NCBI GenBank assembly: GCA_023397475.1
Contig: JAEWUD010000012.1
Location: 62,001 to 126,000 of the forward strand
DNA: 64,000 bases
Direction: 5' to 3'
From: Bacillota bacterium
GTDB taxonomy: Bacteria; Bacillota; Clostridia; Saccharofermentanales; Saccharofermentanaceae
The notes beneath the pieces were generated by a model. That model was not told the origin of the DNA. It saw nothing but the letters and a program-made list of their open reading frames with translations, and searched no databases. Every line of letters begins with the position of its first letter. Within the stretch, counting starts at the first letter, position 1. The position numbers and the translations under genes were made by a program. Of the stretch, positions 17,267 through 24,469 are shown piece by piece.

Positions 17267-18772
17267 ATGAAGACAGTTCGCGGATTCTTGGCCGGAGGTT
17301 TGGCTACCTTTGCCCTCATCGAATACTTTTTGTGGAACGGATTACTGGGGGGACTCGGGACAACACTGTTTTTCTTGTTGATCATCGCTTCCTATTACGT
17401 CGGGGTCGGTTTACCGGTCGGAACCAGAATCCAGAAGCTGGAGCATTTCGCTCTTGTTGGTTCGGCACTTCTCTTGTCCTTAACCTATGTGATTTTCGAC
17501 AACACATGGTTGGGCATCCTAAACTTTCTCGTGATATTCGTATTGTTGTCGATCGGCTTCTTGCAAGGGGTTATCGCGGATCGTTTCCGTTGGGACAACT
17601 TCATATTTATGCTGGAAACTGCCGTCGGGAGCTTCATACGGCCCTTTGTAAAGATCGCAGCTCCTTTTACATCGATAACATCGATGGTGAAGGGGGGCGC
17701 AAAGCCGGAGAACAAGAAGGTTCGCCAAACCATCGGGCAAGTTGTTCTCGCGCTTGTCATCGGATTTCCCATCCTCATCTTCTTGTCGATACTTCTCTTC
17801 ATGTCCGATGCGGTTTTTTTTGTGTTGCTGCGACCGATCCTGGATTCTCTGAACCAGTTCCATCTGGAAGAGTTCGTCGTGAAGATCATCCTGTTTATCT
17901 TCTGCATTCCGTTTGTCTGGAGCGTCCTCTGGAGTTATAAGGATAAGTTCCTGCTTCTCGGACAGGAGGAGCATTCGGCTGTACCCAAGGATTCTCCCAA
18001 ACTTCCGGCTGCATTTGCGATTACCATTCTTGCGATGATTAATGCATTGTATCTTCTCTATGCGGTCGTGCAGTTCAGGTATCTGTTCGGAGCGACACAA
18101 GGCGCCCTTCCGGACGGTATGTCCTATGCGGAATACGCCAGAAGCGGATTCTTTGAACTGGCATTTATCTCCTTTATCAATTTGCTGATGATGCTCACAT
18201 CCGTGCGAACAACCAAGCATAACGGAAGAGCGGGTATCGTGCTCCGTATTATGAATTTACTTCTGCTCGCCTTGTCCTGTGTTCAACTAGCTTCCGCGTT
18301 TCTGCGTATGCAGCTCTATATCAATGTATTTGGCTTGAGTCTTCTCCGGTATAATGTCACAGCGTTCATGATCCTTATTGCTGTGCTTTTCCTCCTTGTG
18401 CTTCTGTCCTCCTTCCTTCCTCGCTTGCCATTGATCAAGTGTTTTCTGTTGGCGGGTACGATTGCGTTGGTCGCAGTAAATTACTCCGCTCCGGATTATC
18501 GGATCGCCCGATATAACACAGAGAAATATCTCGCCGGAGAGCTGGAAGAATATGACGAGTCCTATTTGTTCTATGAACTGAATTCCGGCGGGAGATTAGT
18601 GATTATCGAGTATCGCGAAGCGCTATTAGATCAGGATTCGGGTATTGCGACGACTATAGCCGAGATTGAGTATTATGCCCGACTCACGCGAGACGCGGAG
18701 GGACTGACACGCACCTATAAACATTTCACCGTCGCAGAGGAGCTTCTTATGCAAGCCGTGGAGAAGTCTTGA
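17267..18772 (+). CDS. DUF4173-type polytopic membrane protein
   Basis: About 501 aa with around eleven to twelve membrane segments and a C-terminal soluble tail of about 90 residues beginning near Y-S-A-P-D-Y-R-I-A-R-Y-N. That tail motif and the topology match the DUF4173 family found beside DUF2975/XRE pairs in Firmicutes. The ATG at 17267 lies behind AAGGAG and is preferred over an upstream frame that overlaps the XRE gene. Function unknown. Confidence 0.8.
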   Translation: MKTVRGFLAGGLATFALIEYFLWNGLLGGLGTTLFFLLIIASYYVGVGLPVGTRIQKLEHFALVGSALLLSLTYVIFDNTWLGILNFLVIFVLLSIGFLQGVIADRFRWDNFIFMLETAVGSFIRPFVKIAAPFTSITSMVKGGAKPENKKVRQTIGQVVLALVIGFPILIFLSILLFMSDAVFFVLLRPILDSLNQFHLEEFVVKIILFIFCIPFVWSVLWSYKDKFLLLGQEEHSAVPKDSPKLPAAFAITILAMINALYLLYAVVQFRYLFGATQGALPDGMSYAEYARSGFFELAFISFINLLMMLTSVRTTKHNGRAGIVLRIMNLLLLALSCVQLASAFLRMQLYINVFGLSLLRYNVTAFMILIAVLFLLVLLSSFLPRLPLIKCFLLAGTIALVAVNYSAPDYRIARYNTEKYLAGELEEYDESYLFYELNSGGRLVIIEYREALLDQDSGIATTIAEIEYYARLTRDAEGLTRTYKHFTVAEELLMQAVEKS

Positions 18773-18829
18773 TCATTATGACGGCGCAGATAACGCGATG
18801 ATTTGCTCAGCGACGCAGTCCCCGCCCAG

Positions 18830-20134
18830 TCAAGAGGTCCGGGGAGTCTCGGAAGCAATAGGCACGGCGAGTACTTCCGACACGGCGTGCGCATCGGGAG
18901 AATCAATAATCGTTTTGACTTCGGGCACCACAGGCACCTCGCACGGTGACGTATCGGTTGGCGTCAAGCGTATACCCAGCATGAACAGCGCTTCGGCTGC
19001 GGCATAGGGAGCCGGAAAGAGCCTGCGCAGGACGTCTCTCGCCGCCGCGGGAGCCGTCGGGTCACCGAGAAGTTCAACGGTCGCCGGAATCAGGAATTCC
19101 TTGTCGATCTTACCCAAACGCGGTCGATTTCGCAGGAGACGCTCGCGCAGGAGTGTTTTCTGGTTCCTGCGGAAAAGGACGTAATTCTCGCTGTCTTGAC
19201 AGAAACGCGTCCGAACAAACTGCACCAACCTGTCGGGCGTATACACTCGTAAAGGATCCGCACCGTATCGTTCGGCGGCGATCTCAAGACCATCCAGAAT
19301 ATTCTGTCCATAGGTGCGCACGAATCTTCTCGAACTGCGGACGGAGAGATAAAGGCGGTTTCCGGACAATTTACCGAATGCCCGGTAGGTATCGAGCATG
19401 CCTCGTTTGATGCTGCGTTGCAGAACGGGGAAGGACATATCCAGAATGCCGCCGAGACTAACCTGCGGACGAATCGTAATGACGCGTATCCCCTCCGTCT
19501 TCGGCGGGCGAACAAGCTCAATGCCGCCGACATCGATGACGATAATATCGTGAATTCCCCGGGCGGCCAGCATGTCAATCGGGATGTTATTATAGAACCC
19601 CCCGTCGAGGAATCGGCTCCCGTCAATCTCGATCGTTTTGAAGACAGGAAGGCACGCGCTCGCCAGAAGATAATCATAAAGGGAGCCCTCGGGAATCTCA
19701 TCGACAAAACGTTCGACCGGCTGCCTGGAAGTCATGTCGTAGGACAGAATACCCAGAGATATTGGTGATTTGCGCACCGCCTCCTCGTCGATATAGCGGT
19801 GCATCAGCTCGCGCAAAGGATCCATATCAAGACCTCTGTCGGTGAGAAGGACCTTCAGAAGCTGACCTCCGTTACGAGGATCGAAAAGATTATCAACAAC
19901 GGGGAGATCCTCTAAGCGGACGATATCGAAAAGATTCAACCTCCGCCACGCGCTGAGCGTCAGCTTCAGGTCGCCCTGAGCAAAAAAAGCGCCGTTAATC
20001 GCGCCGATCGATGCACCGGACACCGATGAGATCTGAATCCCCAATTTATGAAGAGCCTTGAAGGCTCCGATCTGGTACGCTCCGCGAGCGCCGCCGCCCC
20101 CGAGAACCAAACCATAGCTTGTGTTACTAAACAT
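18830..20134 (-). CDS. Patatin-like phospholipase
   Basis: 434 aa. All catalytic features are present: the Gly-rich oxyanion hole G-G-G-G-A-R-G-A-Y near residue 11, the nucleophile Ser in S-G-A-S-I-G-A (G-x-S-x-G, near 43) and the dyad Asp in D-G-G-F-Y-N-N (near 178). The region after about 290 is a family extension with no recognised motif. There is no signal peptide, so it acts on cytoplasmic or membrane lipids. Neighbours give no hint of substrate. Confidence 0.9.
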   Translation of the reverse strand: MFSNTSYGLVLGGGGARGAYQIGAFKALHKLGIQISSVSGASIGAINGAFFAQGDLKLTLSAWRRLNLFDIVRLEDLPVVDNLFDPRNGGQLLKVLLTDRGLDMDPLRELMHRYIDEEAVRKSPISLGILSYDMTSRQPVERFVDEIPEGSLYDYLLASACLPVFKTIEIDGSRFLDGGFYNNIPIDMLAARGIHDIIVIDVGGIELVRPPKTEGIRVITIRPQVSLGGILDMSFPVLQRSIKRGMLDTYRAFGKLSGNRLYLSVRSSRRFVRTYGQNILDGLEIAAERYGADPLRVYTPDRLVQFVRTRFCQDSENYVLFRRNQKTLLRERLLRNRPRLGKIDKEFLIPATVELLGDPTAPAAARDVLRRLFPAPYAAAEALFMLGIRLTPTDTSPCEVPVVPEVKTIIDSPDAHAVSEVLAVPIASETPRTS

Positions 20135-20510
20135 AAGAAGACCTCGTAAATACGTTTGCCATGTCTCCTAATTTGTATTTTATCACAAAATAAAAAGTCG
20201 AAAATCGAAAGGGCACACCCGGTAAATTACCCAGTGTGCCTCTCGAGTTGGAATTATGGCTCGGAAGAACACGAAACGTGCTTGAGCTCTACAGGTTTAT
20301 TCTAGAACTGATTTGCTAAATGCGCTAGGTTGAACTTTTTTCACCCCTATTGCATAAAATTACTTTTTGTTGGATGAATTGACGATGAAAGTCTTTTCGA
20401 GCATGAGATATAACGCTTGGGCGTAGATGGAAGCCTTTTCGAGCATGTGATATAACGCTTGGGCGTAAAAGGTTTATAATGAACGTATCTATAAATGGGA
20501 GGATGAAGCG
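20135..20510. other. Intergenic region between patatin and the CbiG-like gene
   Basis: Divergent intergenic stretch. The patatin side is AT-rich. A weak stem, GGGCACAC/GTGTGCC, lies around 20210-20240. The right part holds a 33-bp direct repeat described separately. The antisense open frame here is an artefact of those repeats. Confidence 0.6.
20393..20480 (+). promoter_or_regulatory. Tandem 33-bp repeat and -10 box upstream of the CbiG-like gene
   Basis: A 33-base sequence (starting CTTTTCGAGCATG and ending CTTGGGCGTA) occurs at 20393-20425 and 20435-20467 with one mismatch. The copies are 42 bases apart, close to four helical turns. TATAAT stands at 20475-20480 and the second copy covers the -35 region, so a dimeric regulator bound to both copies would control transcription. 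No known consensus was recognised. Confidence 0.55.
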
Positions 20511-21566
20511 ATGCGTTTTGCCTACGTTGTCATTCATGCGGAGGGGCGTCAGATTGCCGAACGACTCCAGATCAGGTTCGGCGGGGACATTGTAACAGTA
20601 GCAGGTTTGCGTGAGGCCTTCGCAAGTGTCGACGCACTCGTATTCCTCATCCCGGCGCAACTGATGATTCGACTTCTGGCACCGATCATTGAGTCGCGGG
20701 TTTTCGACCCGGCCGTGCTCCTTGTTGATCCCACAGGCAAGTTTGTCGTACCGTTTCTCGCTGGTCAACGGGGAGACGCTGACCGCATTGCGGAGGCGAT
20801 GGCCGCGGAACTTAAGGGATTTGCCGTCATAACGACATCTTCCGAGAACACGGAACTGATATCCTTCGAGGACGTGGCGATTCGAAATCAATTGACCATC
20901 GAGAATCATCGGGCGCTGAAGCACATCCAGACCCTGATGCAACAAGGTGCTTCCGTGGAATTACATACCGACCATGATATCGAGTGGGAGACGAGCGATC
21001 CGACATCCGGCGGACTTCGCGTTCTGCAATATGACGCAGAGGATGCACGCATGATTCGTCGAGGCTGGCAGATGTGCGCGAGGGAAGAAGTGCCCGCCGT
21101 ATTCCTCACATCCCGTGAACTCAAGGATGAATCCGACGACCGTTATCCGGATCATCTTCTGCTGCTGCGCCCGCGGGATATCGTGCTGGGCATCTCCTGT
21201 CGTTCGAGGAGTAATCCGGACTATGTCTATCAGTCGGTCCGTGAAACACTGGAGCGGCAATCAATCCCCGAGAATGCGATCCGACTATTGGCGACGGGAT
21301 CCATCAAGGCCGCTGAACCGGCATTAACCGGGCTGGCGGAGCGATTTGGGGTGACCCTTACGGAGATTCCGGCCGCCGACCTTCGCAAGGTCGACTTTCT
21401 ATTCATGCAGACCCCGTTCACTCACCATGCGGCGAAGTCAGAGAACGTTGCCGCATCATCTGCTTACATCGCGTCGGCCCGCGGCCGTATGTTACTGGTT
21501 CGCGCAAGTCACCCCGGCGGAGTTACGGTTGCCGTAGCGCAAGAGAGGGTCCGGATTCGACTCTGA
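20511..21566 (+). CDS. CbiG-like (cobalt-precorrin-5A hydrolase-like) protein, solitary
   Basis: 351 aa. The C-terminal 130 residues follow the CbiG pattern: I-V-L-G-I-S-C-R-S-R-S, a V-x2-T-L-E-R-Q-x-I-P segment, A-T-G-S-I-K-A-A-E-P-A-L, then the E-N-V-A-A-S-S-A-Y and V-T-V-A-V-A-Q-E end. The N-terminal half fits the CbiG N-terminal and linker domains. CbiG opens the ring of cobalt-precorrin-5A in anaerobic B12 synthesis. No other cobalamin gene is in the window, and the C-terminal motifs are less conserved than usual, so this may be a repurposed homologue. Ribosome site GGGAGG. Identification is by pattern only. Confidence 0.65.
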   Translation: MRFAYVVIHAEGRQIAERLQIRFGGDIVTVAGLREAFASVDALVFLIPAQLMIRLLAPIIESRVFDPAVLLVDPTGKFVVPFLAGQRGDADRIAEAMAAELKGFAVITTSSENTELISFEDVAIRNQLTIENHRALKHIQTLMQQGASVELHTDHDIEWETSDPTSGGLRVLQYDAEDARMIRRGWQMCAREEVPAVFLTSRELKDESDDRYPDHLLLLRPRDIVLGISCRSRSNPDYVYQSVRETLERQSIPENAIRLLATGSIKAAEPALTGLAERFGVTLTEIPAADLRKVDFLFMQTPFTHHAAKSENVAASSAYIASARGRMLLVRASHPGGVTVAVAQERVRIRL

Positions 21567-21669
21567 GCGTGTTGTGACGGGATCGCATGTATCTCGCTTC
21601 CGTAGAGTTAGTATCTTGTTAGCTCAATAACTGAAATTGCCACTGGTCTACTACGTGCAACGCTGCGTT

Positions 21670-21708
21670 GTCGTCTATCGGAATACATCAAGTATTCCGA
21701 TAGACGAC
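21670..21708. repeat. 17-bp perfect inverted repeat with 5-base loop
   Basis: GTCGTCTATCGGAATAC pairs perfectly with GTATTCCGATAGACGAC around ATCAA. It lies about 100 bases after the CbiG-like gene. There is no T tract, so it is not a classical terminator; it may be an mRNA 3' end stabiliser or a protein site. Confidence 0.6.
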
Positions 21709-21892
21709 GCTTTGCGTTTCAAGTAGCATCTTCGACGGTATTTAAGCGCTTTAGAATTAACAAGGTACTCAATCCATCGATCCTATGGAGGGGAAGCTCA
21801 TCCTATCCTAGCATCCTGTGTAATGAATACCGGGAGAATGTAGGCTGTCGCAATTTGCAGTGGCGTTAGGCTTCTCAAGGTCAAAATATATA

Positions 21893-22009
21893 TCAATGAT
21901 GCACATACGAAACGGGCTCCTTCATGGGTTTTCGTATGTGCGCTAGCCATCCGGTGACCGTTCTTATCCTTGATTACGTACGAAAATGCATTTTTTTCGG
22001 GTTTCGTAC
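21893..22009. repeat. Two dispersed hairpins of the CGAAA-N16/17-TTTCG family
   Basis: GCACATACGAAA (21901) pairs with TTTCGTATGTGC (21930) across a 17-base loop, and GTACGAAA (21978) with TTTCGTAC (22002) across 16 bases. The first is preceded by ATCAATGAT, exactly as GCACATACGAAA is in the array at 57870-58200, so this is an isolated unit of that repeat family. Confidence 0.6.
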
Positions 22010-22302
22010 CTATTTTGGACCGCTCGGTCGACGAATTTTAGTAATTTTTGATCAAGTATTGTGTCCCTTTCCCTGGAAGTTAACCTTTTACGATAGCTTG
22101 TATTTACTCGCCATAAGAATCAATCGGGTACCGCATCACAATTGGCGTGAACAGGTATTATGGGCCTGCTTTTCCCTGTCCCTTTGCTTTTCGAAAAGTA
22201 AGAAAAAATGAAAATTACTTAAAACATTATCGAAATCAAATAGAATATTTACTTAGATGAAAGCGAATGATATCATAGGCTTGCAAGCAAGGGGGTGGGG
22301 CT

Positions 22303-22746
22303 ATGGATCGAATTGACAGAGAAATATTGCAGATTCTTCATGGGAACGGACGCGCTACCGCATCGGAGATCAGCAGAGCGGTTCATCTCTCGATTCCGGC
22401 GGTTGCCGAGCGCATTCGCAAAATGGATGATTCGGGACTGATCGAGAACTATACCGTGCGGATTCATCGAGAGAAGGCCGGCTGGAATATCATGGCCTTC
22501 ATTCATGTGAGCGTAGATGAGACGGAGAATATCGCCAGCTTCCGCGATCAGATCAGCACCTTTCCTTGCGTTCTCGAATGCCATCATGTCGCAGGTGAAT
22601 ATGATTATCTTCTCAAGGTTCTTACAGGGACCATGAGTGAACTCGATTCCTTCCTGTCACACTCTCTTAAGACCATTCAGGGCGTCTCACGATCGAATAC
22701 CACTGTCGTCTTATCGACATTGAAAGAGACCTTGAATCCGTACTAA
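22303..22746 (+). CDS. Lrp/AsnC-family transcriptional regulator
   Basis: 147 aa. N-terminal helix-turn-helix (D-R-I-D-R-E-I-L-Q-I-L with A-S-E-I-S-R-A-V-H-L-S) and C-terminal RAM ligand domain (V-L-E-C-H-H-V-A-G-E-Y-D-Y-L-L-K-V) are complete. Family members sense amino acids. The LysE-type exporter 39 bases downstream is the likely target, forming an amino-acid-responsive efflux unit. Ribosome site GGGGGTGGGG. Confidence 0.92.
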   Translation: MDRIDREILQILHGNGRATASEISRAVHLSIPAVAERIRKMDDSGLIENYTVRIHREKAGWNIMAFIHVSVDETENIASFRDQISTFPCVLECHHVAGEYDYLLKVLTGTMSELDSFLSHSLKTIQGVSRSNTTVVLSTLKETLNPY

Positions 22747-22785
22747 CAATCGATTATTTCGATAAGAAGAAAGGAGGTCTTACCT

Positions 22786-23427
22786 ATGTTTGGTAAAGGC
22801 TTTACTTATGGTATGCTTCTGCAACTCGCTGTCGGCCCCGTGTGTATGCTCGTTTTTCGCACGGCCGGATCGATCGGACTCGTCAGAACCCTGCCGCAAA
22901 TTCTCGGGGTCGCTTTGGTTGACGCCGTATTTCTGGCCCTGGCCGGTGCCGGCGCCATCGCGCTTTTGCGCAGGGAGAAGGTGCAGACCGTTGCGCGAAT
23001 TGTCAGCGCTGTCGTTCTGTTTCTTTTCGGAGCGATGATGATTCTCGATGTTTTTGGCATCAGTATTTTGCCGGGAATCAATGTATCGGACTCTCTTCGC
23101 ACACAAAGTGTTTTCTGGCAGGGTGTCCTGTTAACGGCATCAAATCCGATGACCGTTCTATTCTGGAACAGTCTTCTGACCAGTCAGACGGCCCGTGCGC
23201 CGATGGGGCGCCGTGCAATGACTGCATTCAGTGCAGGCTGTGTTGTGTCTACGCTGGTATTTCTTGTTCTGATTGCGATCGTGGGCACTTTCGTTGAGCG
23301 ATTCCTTCCGTCAGTCGTCACACAGACCATTACGGTCATCGTTGGTGCCGGTATGGGACTATATGGAATCAAGACTCTTGTTTGGAAGAAGCCGGCGGTT
23401 GCCGTCGCGGAATACGCGAAAGAGTGA
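22786..23427 (+). CDS. LysE-family amino-acid exporter
   Basis: 213 aa with six membrane segments. The N-terminal G-P-V-C-M-L-V-F-R-T pattern and N-P-M-T-V-L-F-W-N in the middle are LysE/RhtB signatures. Strong AAAGGAGG ribosome site. Directly follows the Lrp regulator on the same strand and is followed by a terminator, so the two form an operon. The exported amino acid cannot be predicted. Confidence 0.88.
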   Translation: MFGKGFTYGMLLQLAVGPVCMLVFRTAGSIGLVRTLPQILGVALVDAVFLALAGAGAIALLRREKVQTVARIVSAVVLFLFGAMMILDVFGISILPGINVSDSLRTQSVFWQGVLLTASNPMTVLFWNSLLTSQTARAPMGRRAMTAFSAGCVVSTLVFLVLIAIVGTFVERFLPSVVTQTITVIVGAGMGLYGIKTLVWKKPAVAVAEYAKE

Positions 23428-23494
23428 ATTCTTTCCGATCTCGCGTTAAGGTGTTTCGAAAAATATCGAAAACATCGAGATTCGACTGCATGAA

Positions 23495-23541
23495 AAAGGC
23501 TGCCTCATTTGACTTGGAAAAAGTCTTCTGAGACAGCCTTT
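23495..23541. terminator. Terminator between convergent lysE and HIRAN genes
   Basis: AAAGGCTGCCTCA pairs with TGAGACAGCCTTT around an inner GACTT/AAGTC stem. T and A runs on either side allow use from both directions. Confidence 0.7.
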
Positions 23542-23589
23542 CGACACGTAATAAGTTATTATCCTGATTCTTCCCGGACAGTTCTCGCG

Positions 23590-24045
23590 TTACTTCTTCC
23601 AAAGAGGGGTAATCCGAATCACACCGTCGTTGACTTCCGTCGCGGGAACATCGGATCCGGTGTTCTCCTCTGAGGAGAATCCCTCTTCGACAATCTGTCG
23701 AAGTTCGTCTGCGTAGGAATCGAAGCGCTTCAGATAGTAAGCGGACTTCTTCTTCGAAAGAAGTTCGCAGATGATGTTGGATTCAGAGATGAAGAGAACC
23801 CGGGCCACGGAATTCGCATCGATCCGATCATAAAGCCGGCCGGCACTCATCGTCCCACGCACGACCGAACGAGGACTGTTCGCAAGATAACCGACAGTTC
23901 CGACATACGGAAGATGGACGGCGATTGCCTCGGCATCATGGAGATTGTCCGGCTCCTTCTTAAGGTAAACAATCTGACCCTCCTCGAAGGGGATCAATCC
24001 GTAGTATTTCCAGAAACCTGCTACCGTTACATACTGCTTAGCCAT
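23590..24045 (-). CDS. Stand-alone HIRAN-domain protein
   Basis: About 151 aa from M-A-K-Q-Y-V-T-V-A-G-F, behind AAAGGAGGTG. Residues 1-100 form a HIRAN domain: a V-A-G-x2-Y-Y-x4-F-x2-G core, L-K-K-E-P-D-N-x2-D-A-E-A-I-A-V, and a V-G-Y-L-A-N-S-P segment. HIRAN domains bind DNA 3' ends or damaged DNA in helicases such as HLTF. Here it stands alone with a short acidic C-terminal tail and no helicase gene nearby, so it may be a DNA-repair accessory or a carbohydrate-unrelated regulator; this cannot be settled from sequence. Confidence 0.82.
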   Translation of the reverse strand: MAKQYVTVAGFWKYYGLIPFEEGQIVYLKKEPDNLHDAEAIAVHLPYVGTVGYLANSPRSVVRGTMSAGRLYDRIDANSVARVLFISESNIICELLSKKKSAYYLKRFDSYADELRQIVEEGFSSEENTGSDVPATEVNDGVIRITPLWKK

Positions 24046-24354
24046 GATGCGCACCTCCTTTTGGTTGATCTTATATGCATTAAGCATATCAAAAACGTAT
24101 CGCTATGTATAGATAAAAAGGAAATGGTTTGTGAACAATTTTCGCTACTTTCGAAAAAATACGAATTATTTGATCATTTTGAAAAACAAAGCATCGTGCC
24201 CAAACTTCGGTGGTGCAAGGCTTTTCGGATTTTTCGTGATAGAGGAGTATTTCTCGAGTTAGTTTATTCATTCGAGTAGAATGCGCTGAAATTGAACACA
24301 AGAAAATTATCATTGACTTATGTAATCGACGAACAATTTGTAAAGTTTTTCCCG
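24046..24354. other. AT-rich divergent intergenic region
   Basis: No gene seen. The region carries TTTCGAAAAAATACG (about 24128), similar to the half-sites at 5003 and 49445, and leads into the operator at 24355. An open frame reading rightward from 23914 is a shadow of the HIRAN gene. Confidence 0.5.
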
Positions 24355-24398
24355 GTGACAAGATTGTCACTGTCCAAGTCACCAAGAAGTAATATAAT
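24355..24398 (+). promoter_or_regulatory. GTGAC/GTCAC operator overlapping the promoter of the solute-binding lipoprotein gene
   Basis: GTGAC (24355), GTCAC (24366), GTCAC (24378) and GTAAT (24389) have the same 11-12-11 spacing as the site at 14629. TATAAT follows at 24393, so the boxes cover the -35 region; this fits an activator that replaces a poor -35. The first two boxes form the palindrome GTGACAAGATTGTCAC. Confidence 0.6.
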
Positions 24399-24469
24399 CT
24401 TTATAGTATGAGATCAGAACTAACATTTTCGCAAACGAATGATTATCACGCCACAGAAAGAGGTATCCT

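Larger units (their letters stand above)
21567..22302. other. Intergenic region with three hairpins
   Basis: No credible gene; a 95-aa open frame at 21924 has no ribosome site and runs through the hairpins. The region holds the long stem at 21670, the two CGAAA/TTTCG hairpins at about 21893-22009, and the leader of the Lrp-family gene. Confidence 0.6.

Noticed and set aside
20325..20945. 206-aa minus-strand frame over the 33-bp repeats
   Set aside because: It runs antisense through the CbiG-like gene and repeats R-P-S-V-I-S-H-A-R-K because of the DNA repeat; no ribosome site.
21924..22211. 95-aa frame between the CbiG-like and Lrp genes
   Set aside because: No ribosome site; it crosses two hairpins and has no family resemblance.
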